A stretch of DNA of 64,000 nucleotides, from NCBI RefSeq assembly GCF_003150675.1, contig NZ_QGGB01000002.1, forward strand, positions 434,001-498,000, written 5' to 3'. The DNA comes from Rhodohalobacter mucosus (lineage in GTDB: Bacteria > Bacteroidota > Rhodothermia > Balneolales > Balneolaceae). The position numbers and the translations under genes are program-made. The notes beneath the pieces were generated by a model, which did not search any database, was not told where the DNA came from, and was given only the letters and a program-made list of their open reading frames with translations. The stretch's first letter is position 1; each line of letters begins with the position of its first letter. This document shows positions 16,131 through 25,353 of the stretch, in pieces.

Positions 16131-18572
16131 TTACTCCCCGCGCAAGCTGTCTGTGGGATTGAGCAGGGCGGCTTTGACCGATTGTGAACTGATGGTAAGG
16201 AGGCTGATCGCCATGGTTACTATCAGGCTTGCTATAAACGTGAGAATCAAATAGCGGGCGATACTGATCTGATAGGGAAACAAGTCAAGCCATCTGCTGA
16301 TACCGATCCACACCAGCGGCAGCGCAACCAGGTGCCCGGCCACAACCAGTTTCAGGTAGTCTTTCGACAGCAGCATGAAAACGCCGGGTGCCGAGAGGCC
16401 CAGCGTTTTTCTAATTGCGATCTCTTTTTTGCGCCGGTTCACTGAGTAGGAAATCAGCCCCAAAAGTCCCAGGCATCCGACCAATATGGCGAGTGCCGAG
16501 AAGGTGCCCAGAACTCCGGCCAGTTTCTCCTCACTGCTGTAGATCTGGTTCAGCCGATCGTCCAAAAAGAAGTAGTCAAACGAATGTGTACGATCCACAC
16601 TTCCCCAGATCTCCTGAAGTTCGGCGATGGCATCAGAGGGATCGCCGGGTGCCAGCCTGATTTTCATGTATTCAATATTCGAAACAAACTGGCTCAGATT
16701 TGCAGGCAGCTCCATAATGAGCGGTTCCAGTTCGCGTCGAAGCTGGGTGTGGTGAAAGTTTTCAGTTACACCGATCACGGACATCACCTGCTCCTCAAAG
16801 CGAAAACTTTTGCCGATGGCATCAGCGGGTTCACCCCAGTTCAGATAATCAACCATCTCGCGGTTTATCAGCACCGCCTGAGATTCATCGGTCTGAAATT
16901 CACGGGAAAATGTTCTGCCCGCCAGCAGCGGAATATTCAGCGTTTCCAGAAAGTCGTGCAGCACAAAAATCTTTGCAAATGAGGGTGTGTCATCCGCAGA
17001 GAACCCTTCAGGCGTGATGTTGTAGGTCAGAAAGTCTTCATCGCCCATTACCATTTTTGAACCGGTTACACTAACAACGCCTGAATGCGCCAGTGCACGC
17101 TCCTTGAAGGCATCATAGGACCACACCGCACTGGTCATGGCCATCGGCACCACAAGCACCTGCTCCTTGTCAAATCCCATGTCTTTCTGCTGAAGATAAT
17201 TGTATTGAAACCACGACATGGAAGTGGCAACCAATAGAAACGCGGTTATCGAAAATTGAAATACCACGAGAAACTTCCGGACCCTTTCACCATTCTTACC
17301 GGCTGCAAGCTTGCCCCTGAGGCTTTCAATGGGGCGCAGCGAAGAAAGAACCGTTGACGGATAGAAACCTGATAAGGCCGATACAATCAGAATGAAAATC
17401 AGAAATATGCCAATCCATTGAAAAGCACCAACCCCCGAAAGCGTAATTTCACGTCCCGTAAATACCGAAAATAGCGGTTGAGCAGCTGCAAGCAGTACAG
17501 CTGCCAGGATTACGGCAAACAGGATGTAGATCATCGATTCCAGAATGAACTGAAAGATCAGGGCTCTCCTTTCGGCCCCCAATACTTTTCTCATACCCAC
17601 TTCCCTCGAGCGATACATGGCCCCGGCTGTGGATAAGTTGATGAAATTAATGCATGCGATTACCAGAATAAGAAGCGCGATACCTGAGAACAGCCATACA
17701 TTCGCATAGCTGCTGTTGGGAGCAATTTCAGCCTCAAGGTCCGAGTGAAGCCAGATATCCGTCAGTGCCTGAAGATTGAGTTCAACGGTTTCCGTTTCCG
17801 TGAAAAATTCCGCGTAGTACTGATCTGTAAATTCACCAAAACGCTGCAATAGACCATCAGGTTGCGAACCTTCGGTTAGAAGAATATATGTCCATACCGG
17901 GTTGGATCTCCATCTCGATGTGAGCTCATCGTAATTCCGCCACATTCCCCGTAAGCTTTCGAACGAAGCCAGCATCTCCGGACGAAAATGGCTGTTAACG
18001 GGCCATTCGTCCATCACAGCGGTCACGGTAAGAGCAATCCGGCCTTCCAGTGCCAGCGTCTCTCCCACCGGGTTATCATCCCCGAAATAGAGGCTCGCAA
18101 TTTCTTCGGTTATGATTACCGTGTTGGGCGCATCCAGCCCTCCCTCGGGATCACCGGACAGAATATTAACGTCAAACAGTTTCATAACGGATGCATCTGT
18201 AAAATAGAACCGGTCCTGCCGTACAATTTGTCGGTTTTTGGGATTCGAAATGGAGATTCTATCCTGTCGCAGGTTATAAAACCGTACCCCATCCTCTACC
18301 ATTGCCGGGAAATCATTGATAAGCGCATCTTTCAGAGGAAACGGCGTGGTAGCCGCCTCGCCGGCTTCACCTTCAAATACAATCGATTGGCTCACCCTGT
18401 ACAGCCTGTCTGCATGAGTATATTCACGATCGAAGGATCGTTCATCGACTACATAAAGTGCGATCAGAACGCAACAGGCTATCCCAACTCCAAGACCTAC
18501 CACATTGATCAGGGTATAGACAGGATTCTTCCTGCTGTTTCGGAGTGCAATCTTTAGATAGTTTTTTAACAT
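16131..18572 (-). CDS. FtsX/MacB-type ABC transporter permease without adjacent ATPase
   Basis: This 813-residue protein begins MLKNYLKIALRNSRKNPVYT and has the same layout as the permease at 2464-4872: a first membrane segment, a periplasmic domain, three membrane segments (about 285-400), a second core start (RKFLVVFQFSITAFLLVATS), a second periplasmic domain and three terminal segments ending in QSVKAALLNPTDSLRGE. The two share this closing motif (LMNPANTLRNE in the first), so they are paralogues. No ATPase or adaptor gene adjoins. The 256-base gap upstream lacks the sigma-54/enhancer module seen at the other cluster, so it is probably regulated differently. Confidence 0.92.
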   Translation of the reverse strand: MLKNYLKIALRNSRKNPVYTLINVVGLGVGIACCVLIALYVVDERSFDREYTHADRLYRVSQSIVFEGEAGEAATTPFPLKDALINDFPAMVEDGVRFYNLRQDRISISNPKNRQIVRQDRFYFTDASVMKLFDVNILSGDPEGGLDAPNTVIITEEIASLYFGDDNPVGETLALEGRIALTVTAVMDEWPVNSHFRPEMLASFESLRGMWRNYDELTSRWRSNPVWTYILLTEGSQPDGLLQRFGEFTDQYYAEFFTETETVELNLQALTDIWLHSDLEAEIAPNSSYANVWLFSGIALLILVIACINFINLSTAGAMYRSREVGMRKVLGAERRALIFQFILESMIYILFAVILAAVLLAAAQPLFSVFTGREITLSGVGAFQWIGIFLIFILIVSALSGFYPSTVLSSLRPIESLRGKLAAGKNGERVRKFLVVFQFSITAFLLVATSMSWFQYNYLQQKDMGFDKEQVLVVPMAMTSAVWSYDAFKERALAHSGVVSVTGSKMVMGDEDFLTYNITPEGFSADDTPSFAKIFVLHDFLETLNIPLLAGRTFSREFQTDESQAVLINREMVDYLNWGEPADAIGKSFRFEEQVMSVIGVTENFHHTQLRRELEPLIMELPANLSQFVSNIEYMKIRLAPGDPSDAIAELQEIWGSVDRTHSFDYFFLDDRLNQIYSSEEKLAGVLGTFSALAILVGCLGLLGLISYSVNRRKKEIAIRKTLGLSAPGVFMLLSKDYLKLVVAGHLVALPLVWIGISRWLDLFPYQISIARYLILTFIASLIVTMAISLLTISSQSVKAALLNPTDSLRGE

Positions 18573-18828
18573 GCAATCGGATTATCCCTTCATAACACCT
18601 TTATCTTGACAAGAGAAAATTTCATTCAAAGTGTTACAAGTTTGCCGGCCCAGATTCATTAATAAGAAATTTCTAATGAACCGGCATTGATCAGAGCTCT
18701 TATCCTGATGGTGCGTAGGGGTATAGCTACTCCGGATAAAACCTATTTCACTGTGATCAGATATCCGGCCGGAATACCCGGCTGATCGCGGACGGGAAAA
18801 GATCCATTCGATTCTTACCTTTCAAACC

Positions 18829-19062
18829 ATGTACGACCCGACTTTTATGCTGAAGCTTGTGCAAGCCAGAATGCCCTTCGGAAGGTTCAAGAATCGTTAT
18901 ATTACCGAACTTCCGGTAAGTTACCTGGAGTGGTTTGCAAGAAAGGGATTTCCAAAAGGAGACCTTGGGCAGTATCTCTCAACCATGTACGAGATAAAGA
19001 TTAACGGGCTCGAATCCATTCTCACCCCCATTATCCGTTCCGGGAGAAAAAATACCGAATGA
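18829..19062 (+). CDS. DUF3820 family small protein
   Basis: This 77-residue protein matches the DUF3820 pattern: MPFGRFKNRYITELPVSYLE, then WFARKGFPKGDLGQ, then MYEIKINGLE. Soluble, no signal peptide. Members are widespread and were once labelled as quorum-sensing-regulated; the biochemical role is not established. It precedes the acetate kinase gene by about 90 bases on the same strand and could be read together with it. Confidence 0.85.
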   Translation: MYDPTFMLKLVQARMPFGRFKNRYITELPVSYLEWFARKGFPKGDLGQYLSTMYEIKINGLESILTPIIRSGRKNTE

Positions 19063-19154
19063 CTTCAATCCCTGTTTGGTTTTCACAGTCCCTTAGTATT
19101 ATTTCCTTACTATTCGCGCTATTCCATTTTTCCAAATGCACAAATTAAGACACC

Positions 19155-20378
19155 ATGCTAGTTCTTGTTATCAACTGCGGCAGTTCTTCTGTTAAGTACA
19201 ATCTCATTGAAACATCAGACGAAACAGATATTTGCAAGGGACTGATTGAACGAATTGGTGCCGTTACGTCTATCGTAAAACATGAGCCGACTGACAAAAA
19301 ACACACCAAGCATACGCGCGTCATATCCAACCACGGTGAAGCGCTGCAGGAGATTATGAGTTATCTGCTGAATCCGGATAATGAAATCATCTCTTCTCCG
19401 GCCGATATCAAGGCAGTGGGGCATCGCGTGGTGCACGGAGGCGAAATGTTCAAGGACTCGGTGCTGATTGACGATGATGTAACCGAAGCGATCGAGCACG
19501 CTTTCGACCTGGCGCCGCTTCACAATCCACCGAACCTGAAGGGAATCGAAGCAGCAAAACAGCATCTGCCCGATGTTCCGCACGTTGCCGTTTTTGATAC
19601 GGCTTTTCATCACTCGCTGCCGCCGCACGCGTACCTGTACGGTATTCCGAACCGCCTCTACCGCCGCTATAAAATAAGGCGTTACGGGTTTCACGGAACC
19701 TCCCACTACTACGTAAGCCGCCAATACTACAAGGTAACGGACAAGCCCGTAGCCGATACGAAGGTTATCACCTGTCACCTGGGCAATGGCGCATCCGTTG
19801 CCGCCATAGACGGCGGTAATTCGATTGACACCTCTATGGGTTTTACGCCGCTGTCAGGACTGGTGATGGGCACGCGAAGCGGTGATATCGACCCTTCCAT
19901 TCTTTTCTACATTGTTGAGAAAGAGGAGCTGCCCTTGAACAGCCTGCATGCACTTCTGAATCGACACAGTGGCCTTCTTGGACTCAGCGGATATGCCAGC
20001 GACATGCGCGATCTGATATCGGAAGCGAATAACGGAGACCGCAGATGTCAGCAGGCAATTGATGTGTTTTGTTACCGGATTAAACAGTATATAGGCTCCT
20101 ATATCGCATCCCTGAACGGATGCGATGCCATAATTTTTACTGCCGGAATTGGCGAGAACTCACCGCTGATCCGGAAACAGTCGCTTCAGGATATGGAGTA
20201 CCTGGGAATCAAAATTGATGACAGCCTGAATCAGAATGCAAAGTCGGGTGCGGTTCAGCGAATCAGCGCTTCCGATTCAAAAACTGAAGTTTATGTTGTT
20301 CCCACCAACGAAGAACTTGTAATAGCCATCGACACCGCAAAAATTGCGCAGGCTACCAATCAGTCTCCCTGGCTCTAA
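19155..20378 (+). CDS. ackA: Acetate kinase
   Basis: This 407-residue protein interconverts acetate + ATP and acetyl phosphate + ADP. It has the acetate/sugar kinase (ASKHA) fold with the family signature at the N-terminus (MLVLVINCGSSSVKYNLIE), the second signature VGHRVVHGGE (near 93-102), FDTAFH, HLGNGASVAAI with the phosphate-binding Gly-rich loop and FTAGIGENS at the C-terminal adenine site. Length is normal. A phosphotransacetylase gene, often adjacent in other genomes, is not present within the window. The gene is convergent with the M28 peptidase gene, 11 bases apart. Confidence 0.96.
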   Translation: MLVLVINCGSSSVKYNLIETSDETDICKGLIERIGAVTSIVKHEPTDKKHTKHTRVISNHGEALQEIMSYLLNPDNEIISSPADIKAVGHRVVHGGEMFKDSVLIDDDVTEAIEHAFDLAPLHNPPNLKGIEAAKQHLPDVPHVAVFDTAFHHSLPPHAYLYGIPNRLYRRYKIRRYGFHGTSHYYVSRQYYKVTDKPVADTKVITCHLGNGASVAAIDGGNSIDTSMGFTPLSGLVMGTRSGDIDPSILFYIVEKEELPLNSLHALLNRHSGLLGLSGYASDMRDLISEANNGDRRCQQAIDVFCYRIKQYIGSYIASLNGCDAIIFTAGIGENSPLIRKQSLQDMEYLGIKIDDSLNQNAKSGAVQRISASDSKTEVYVVPTNEELVIAIDTAKIAQATNQSPWL

Positions 20379-20389
20379 CTCCTGACCGG

Positions 20390-22513
20390 TCAGTTCATCA
20401 TGTCGGCAATGGTCTCCAGTTTTTCAGCCAGTCGGCTCACCGCATTCCGGAACCGATCCACTTCCCGGTTAAGCTCTTCGTCGCTGCGGCTGTCCTCAAG
20501 TGTGTAACGGATTCCGGGCAGCATCCATGAAGCATATCCGCTCCACGGATCGGTGGATGAGTAAAGTGACTGCTGCCAGCGGCTGAACGGCAGGCCCTCT
20601 TCTTCCAGAAAAGAACGCTCCAGGCTGATCATCTCCCGGTTGATTTGTTCGAGAAGCTCCTTACCCGGCCCGGAATCCAAAAAGACCTTCATTCCATTCT
20701 CTATCTCTCTGGCCGCTGCCTCCACCCTGCTTAATTCATCTCTTAACTCCGCCGTTTCCACGGCTCGATCGAGCTCTTCCGCTCTATTCAGAATCGACTC
20801 CACATGGCCCGACATATCCGATGCATAGCGATTCAGGTCGTATGGAAGTATACCGGCATTGGCAAATCGAAGGGCCGTAACGCCATAGACTCCTGCAAGG
20901 GTTGGACCATACTGAAACGTGCTGTCAATAAACGATTCATAGAAATGAAACGAATCGTAATTGGAGTGGTAGATGGGCACATTGCCTGAAATAGACAATC
21001 CTGCTGATGGCACTCCGGCGTGCATATACAGGCCAACATGGTCGGAACCGCCGCCCAGGTTTCCAATGCCCGGTTCATCCTGTTGCGGTCTGATCCACGA
21101 TTCATAAACCGTAGAGTCCGTATCGGGATGCGGTACCGCTTTGGATGCCTCCATGATGGCTTTTTTGAGTGATGGAGACGATGACGCCCTGAAATTGGGT
21201 CCCGTTACCGACATGTCTGCATTCAGATAGAGAATGGCATTTTCATGAAGCTCCTGTTTCAGCTCTTCCACCCATTCCGATGAACCGATCAGCATAAACT
21301 CTTCGGCATCCCAGTGGGCGATCATAATGCTTCTTTTTGGCCTGTAGCCGTTATTGACAAGCTCGCCCAGGCTTTCGGCAAGCGTGAGCAGCATGGCGGT
21401 GCCGCTGTTCGGATCAGTTGCACCAAACCCCCATGCATCGTGATGAGATCCCAGAATAATCCATTGATCCGGGTATTCACTGCCCGTTACCGTTCCGGTT
21501 ACATTAGTTATGCGCGTATACTCTTTTGGCTGATCCACGGATACATTTACGGTCAATTCCGGTCCACCCGTCAATCGGTAGGTATAGGGCAGGCCTCCCT
21601 GCCAGCCCGACGGTACCGCCGGCCCTTCCATTCGGGAAAAGATCTCTTTGGCCGCGCCATACCCAATCGGGGCAACCGGTATGGTGTGAAAGGCAACGTC
21701 CTGCGAATCGAGACGCTGAGGGGTGTCATCGTTATCCAGGGGCAGTGCAGGCTCAAAGGGAGTAAGCGGATCACCGTAATAGTCGAGAGTTAGAAGGGAA
21801 CCCCGCTGTATGGTGCTTTCGCTGCTGTGGCGGCCTTCGGGATACGTAAGGCCACTCATGTAACCGCCGTTTTCCGGATCGGTATAAATGATCAGCCCGG
21901 CCGCACCTGCTTCCTCCGCAAACTTTGCCTTGTATCCTCTGAAATTACCGCCATAGCGTGCAATTACAATTTTGCCGGTTACATCAATTCCCAACTCTTT
22001 CAGGCGCATAAAATCTTCCCTTGTTCCGAAATTTGCATACACAATCTCACCGGATGCTTCACCCGAGCCGCTGTAGGCGTTCCATCCGTGCACCAGCTCC
22101 GGGTGATCGGTGTAGGGATCCTCGTCCAGGATATACTCCTGGTTGTTCAGCGGCATTCGTATGGGGCGCACAATGGAAACACTGACATTTCCGGGTTTGG
22201 GCATCCATGCATCATAATCATAGTGATCAACTTTCAGGCCGGCTTCTTCCATTACGCGGCTCATATATTCAATTACATCACGGCTTCCTGCCGTGCCTGC
22301 AATGTGAGGCCTTTGCGTTAGCCGGTACAGATGTTCCCTGTACTTCTCAGGGGTATTCTTTCTGATTAGCATCTGCTCTGCCTCCAGCTGCCATTCGGCA
22401 CGGTCTGTTCGGAATCCTTCCAGGCTGCCGTTTTGAGCCTGAGCCTGCAATGCTGCCGGGAGAAGAGTCAGGATAAGTGAGGATGTAAGTAAAGTGAGGA
22501 TGTAATTTATCAT
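20390..22513 (-). CDS. M28 family exported metallopeptidase (glutamate carboxypeptidase II-like)
   Basis: This 707-residue protein has a signal peptide (MINYILTLLTSSLILTLLPA...QAQ), a protease-associated domain inserted in the catalytic domain (IVYANFGTREDF..., KIVIARYGG) and a C-terminal transferrin-receptor-like dimerisation domain. Zinc-ligand and catalytic positions are visible: HHDAWGFGATDPNSG, WDAEEFMLIGSSEW, YLNADMSV and the late IYHSNYDSFHF. The combination of domains is that of glutamate carboxypeptidase II/PSMA rather than the short aminopeptidases. It should act in the periplasm or outside on small peptides, releasing C-terminal residues. The exact specificity is not readable. Confidence 0.93.
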   Translation of the reverse strand: MINYILTLLTSSLILTLLPAALQAQAQNGSLEGFRTDRAEWQLEAEQMLIRKNTPEKYREHLYRLTQRPHIAGTAGSRDVIEYMSRVMEEAGLKVDHYDYDAWMPKPGNVSVSIVRPIRMPLNNQEYILDEDPYTDHPELVHGWNAYSGSGEASGEIVYANFGTREDFMRLKELGIDVTGKIVIARYGGNFRGYKAKFAEEAGAAGLIIYTDPENGGYMSGLTYPEGRHSSESTIQRGSLLTLDYYGDPLTPFEPALPLDNDDTPQRLDSQDVAFHTIPVAPIGYGAAKEIFSRMEGPAVPSGWQGGLPYTYRLTGGPELTVNVSVDQPKEYTRITNVTGTVTGSEYPDQWIILGSHHDAWGFGATDPNSGTAMLLTLAESLGELVNNGYRPKRSIMIAHWDAEEFMLIGSSEWVEELKQELHENAILYLNADMSVTGPNFRASSSPSLKKAIMEASKAVPHPDTDSTVYESWIRPQQDEPGIGNLGGGSDHVGLYMHAGVPSAGLSISGNVPIYHSNYDSFHFYESFIDSTFQYGPTLAGVYGVTALRFANAGILPYDLNRYASDMSGHVESILNRAEELDRAVETAELRDELSRVEAAAREIENGMKVFLDSGPGKELLEQINREMISLERSFLEEEGLPFSRWQQSLYSSTDPWSGYASWMLPGIRYTLEDSRSDEELNREVDRFRNAVSRLAEKLETIADMMN

Positions 22514-22591
22514 AAGTACTGACTGATGACAGATAATTTAAAATTGTAGGGTGCGCTAAGAGTACTACAGAATCTGCAAAAAAATAATTAA

Positions 22592-23797
22592 TTATCTGTT
22601 TCTGGGTATGAGTGTGGCGCTGATAACCTCATCCTGCCGGGTTCGGATGTTTTGCAGGATCTCTTCTGAGGGTTCAGAAGCAAGCTGAATGGTACAGCAT
22701 GCGGTTTTTTTCCCATCAAAAATCACATTCTCAAGTTCCTGGGCATTGATATCGGCCAGCTTCAGTTCGCTCATTACATTAGCGATTACGCCCGGCTTGT
22801 CGAAGTGGCGGACCACCAGCTGCCAGGGTGCTTCCGTATGCTCGCAGCGGTTCAGCCAGTTTCTCACTTTGCCTTCTTTCATATAGCCCCTGACAATATC
22901 AACGGCATCATTCGCAACCGCCAGCTGGGCTTGTGTTGTGCTGGCTCCGATGTGGTGGGTGATATATACGTTATCAAGTGACTGAAAACGGCTGCTGAAT
23001 TCCCCTTCCTTGAACTCCGGTTCATCCTCGAAAACGTCCAGTCCGGCCCGCAGCCTTCCGTTCTTTAACTCGTCAAAGAGCGCCTCTTCATCCACCACCT
23101 CAGCCCTTGAGGTGTTGATCAGCATACCGCCGTCTTTCAAATTTTCAAGCACCTCTTTTGAAACAGCTCCCCGCGTATCCTTATTGAGGGCCAGGTGAAC
23201 GCTCAGAATGTCACAAGTGTCCGCAACGGTGGAGATGCTGTCTGCATACATGATGTCCATCTGTTCCGCCTCATCCGGCGTAAGGGATCTGGACCAGGCC
23301 ACAACGGGCATTCCAAATGATTTGGCCCGTTTAATTACTTCACGACCTATCCGGCCGGTTCCCACAATGCCCAGAGTTTTTCCAAACAGCCCGTCGGCCT
23401 TGCTGTACGACGCTTTGTTCCATTGACCCTTTCTGAAATCCGATACATTATCCGGTATGGATCGGTCCAGTGAGAGGATCAGCCCCAAAGTGAGCTCCGC
23501 CACAGCAATGGCATTTTTACCCGGGCAATTTGCCACATAAATACCCTTGTCGCTGGCGGCAGACATGTCAATATTGTTTACGCCGGCGCCGGCCCTTACG
23601 ATCAGGCTCAATTCCGGACTGTTGTCAATGCATTTCTTACTGACCACAGTTGATCTTACAATCAACACCTGAATATCTTTTAAGCCCTTATCAAGCTGTT
23701 CCGCAGTTGCCCCGGGCTCATCGGTGACCCCCAGGCCCAGATTTTTAAGCTCATCAACCGCTTCCCCGGGAAGTTTATCTGCTACGAATACATTCAT
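22592..23797 (-). CDS. serA: D-3-phosphoglycerate dehydrogenase-like 2-hydroxyacid dehydrogenase with ACT domain
   Basis: This 401-residue protein has the NAD-binding motif VGTGRIGREV (near 145-154), the catalytic arginine in INTSRAEVVDEE, glutamate in DVFEDEPEF and histidine in ITHHIGASTTQAQ. The last 75 residues (PWQLVVRHFDKPGVIANVMSELKLADINAQ...) form an ACT-type regulatory domain. It catalyses the first step of serine synthesis, 3-phosphoglycerate to phosphohydroxypyruvate, probably with serine feedback at the ACT domain. The serine transaminase and phosphatase are not adjacent. Symbol given on motif grounds; a different hydroxyacid substrate cannot be ruled out. Confidence 0.88.
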   Translation of the reverse strand: MNVFVADKLPGEAVDELKNLGLGVTDEPGATAEQLDKGLKDIQVLIVRSTVVSKKCIDNSPELSLIVRAGAGVNNIDMSAASDKGIYVANCPGKNAIAVAELTLGLILSLDRSIPDNVSDFRKGQWNKASYSKADGLFGKTLGIVGTGRIGREVIKRAKSFGMPVVAWSRSLTPDEAEQMDIMYADSISTVADTCDILSVHLALNKDTRGAVSKEVLENLKDGGMLINTSRAEVVDEEALFDELKNGRLRAGLDVFEDEPEFKEGEFSSRFQSLDNVYITHHIGASTTQAQLAVANDAVDIVRGYMKEGKVRNWLNRCEHTEAPWQLVVRHFDKPGVIANVMSELKLADINAQELENVIFDGKKTACCTIQLASEPSEEILQNIRTRQDEVISATLIPRNR

Positions 23798-23929
23798 CTG
23801 AGTCTCCTGTTATGGTACATGTTATGGTTTTGGAGTAATGTAGTGAAACACCGACGTTTCCTGAAAGAAACTTATGTTAACTCTTGCATGGGTCCCGGGG
23901 CAGGCTTATTTTGATACTAAAAATTTAGT

Positions 23930-24700
23930 ATGAGTATTAAATCGCTGCTTTCAATACCCCTGCTGCTCATTTTTATGAGCGGATGCACGCTCTTCAGGCC
24001 ATCCATCCAATCTCAACTGACCCCCATGGAAATGACTCGTATTCAGGGAGGCACCTTTACTATGGGAGATGTTTTCGAGGAGGGCAATGATGACTCACTG
24101 CCGCTTCATGAAGTGATCTTAAACGATTTCTATATCGGTACTTTTGAGGTAACCTATCAGCAATTCGATACTTTTGCGGATGTCACCAACCGGTCCCGGC
24201 CGCGCGATGACGGTCGGGGAAGAGGGAGCCGTGCTGTCGTTTATGTTGACTGGTACGATGCAGTTGACTTTTGCAAAACCTACGGATACCGTCTGCCGAC
24301 CGAGCAGGAGTGGGAATACGCGGCGAGGTCCGGTGGTCTGAATCATCTCTATTCAGGCACGAGCAATCCCGACAGCCTCACGCATTATGCACGCTACTCC
24401 GACAACAGCGGAGCCTACACATTTGATGTGGGGACCAAGAGGCCCAACGATCTGGGGCTTTACGATATGAGCGGAAATGTATCGGAATTTGTAGGCGATT
24501 ATTATCCATTCTTCAAAACCGATCCCGATTCCATTGAGTACTATCCGCTGGACGAAAGGGGCATGAGGGTAATACGCGGAGGAAGCTTTAACAGCTCACC
24601 CGAAAATGTTCTCAGAACCTACTGGAGAGTCGGGGTGCTGGCGGAACTGGGAGATCACACGCTTGGGTTCCGATGTGCCGTCTCAGCCGATGAGCGCTGA
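23930..24700 (+). CDS. SUMF1/FGE-domain lipoprotein, probably not a true formylglycine enzyme
   Basis: This 256-residue protein has a lipoprotein signal (FMSGCTLF, cysteine near residue 19). The rest is an FGE-sulfatase-type domain: IQGGTFTMGDVFEEG, EVTYQQFDTFAD, YRLPTEQEWEYAARSG, YDMSGNVSEFV, IRGGSFNSSP and the closing LGFRCAV. The paired active-site cysteines of real formylglycine-generating enzymes, in the region after GGS, are absent. It is therefore more likely a binding or structural member, as in gliding-motility GldK/J-like or NirV-like proteins. It is divergent from serA and tail-to-tail with the DksA-like gene. Confidence 0.85.
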   Translation: MSIKSLLSIPLLLIFMSGCTLFRPSIQSQLTPMEMTRIQGGTFTMGDVFEEGNDDSLPLHEVILNDFYIGTFEVTYQQFDTFADVTNRSRPRDDGRGRGSRAVVYVDWYDAVDFCKTYGYRLPTEQEWEYAARSGGLNHLYSGTSNPDSLTHYARYSDNSGAYTFDVGTKRPNDLGLYDMSGNVSEFVGDYYPFFKTDPDSIEYYPLDERGMRVIRGGSFNSSPENVLRTYWRVGVLAELGDHTLGFRCAVSADER

Positions 24701-24728
24701 ATAGCGTGAGACGGATTGTGCAAATTAT

Positions 24729-25115
24729 CTAATTTTCTTTTACACCCACAGCCCTGATTGCATACGGCATTGCTTCCAGCCGCTCTTTCTGAATCGGCTG
24801 GCCTGTTTCCACGCAAATACCGTAGTTACCGCTGCCGATACGGTCGAGTGCTACAATGATCTGATCAAGTTTCTCTCTGTTCCTTTCGATAGACAGCATC
24901 ACCTGCTCCTTATTCACTTCTCGCGTCGCCAGATCCCCCTGATGGTGGTCCTGAGAAGACTGCAGATCATCCGCATCTCCGCTGTAATCCTCATATCGTT
25001 CTTCCAGGGTTTGAATCTCTTTTTCGGTTTCCTCTTTCATTTTCAACAGTCGCTGTTCAAAATGAGCAAGTTCTTTTTCGGTAAGTGGTGAATTATCGGC
25101 TACTGATTGATTCAT
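24729..25115 (-). CDS. TraR/DksA-family protein lacking the zinc-finger cysteines
   Basis: This 128-residue protein has a long charged helix pair (ELAHFEQRLLKMKEETEKEI, then NKEQVMLSIERNREKLDQII) followed by the DksA/TraR C-terminal motif GNYGICVETGQPIQKERLEA and MPYAIRAVGV. In DksA the motif holds C-x2-C near the front and a second C-x2-C after the helix. Here only one cysteine remains (GIC). DksA binds the RNA polymerase secondary channel with ppGpp. Zinc-poor variants are known, so the protein may still work. The acidic residues between the helices (SGDADD) are compatible with a channel tip. Tail-to-tail with the SUMF1-domain gene. Confidence 0.85.
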   Translation of the reverse strand: MNQSVADNSPLTEKELAHFEQRLLKMKEETEKEIQTLEERYEDYSGDADDLQSSQDHHQGDLATREVNKEQVMLSIERNREKLDQIIVALDRIGSGNYGICVETGQPIQKERLEAMPYAIRAVGVKEN

Positions 25116-25252
25116 ATCAAAAATATTGTGTTCTAAGTTATATGCCCCTATTAAATCAATGAACCTCAGATAGATATCGTTTCATCAAGCCATTGTCCTT
25201 TTTGCTTCTACCTATTACAGTATGCGCTCCTCACAGACCAAATCCACATAAA

Positions 25253-25275
25253 GAAAAGCCCGGCGGGGCTTATTT
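25253..25275 (-). terminator. Second hairpin terminator downstream of the SusC/SusD operon
   Basis: On the minus strand AAGCCC-CGCC-GGGCTT is followed by TTCTTT. It lies about 80 bases past the SusD stop codon, after the stronger terminator at 25286-25325. Confidence 0.55.
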
Positions 25276-25285
25276 ATCCATTCAT

Positions 25286-25325
25286 AAAAAAAGCACCGAA
25301 GATTTCTCCCCGGTGCTCTTTTTGC
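25286..25325 (-). terminator. Rho-independent terminator of the SusC/SusD operon
   Basis: Minus strand: GCACCG (25316-25311) ... CGGTGC (25298-25293) followed by seven Ts (25292-25286). It lies 30 bases after the SusD stop codon. Confidence 0.85.
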
Positions 25326-25353
25326 ACTATACTGTTGTACCAAAATCAGCTTC

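Noticed and set aside
18573-18828. Third sigma-54/enhancer module before the second FtsX permease
   Set aside because: I looked for TGGCAYG-N4-TTG and the ATGT-CG half-sites and found only a poor partial match (GGCAAACTTG).
23930-24700. True formylglycine-generating enzyme for sulfatases
   Set aside because: The active-site cysteine pair is missing and there is no sulfatase gene in the window.
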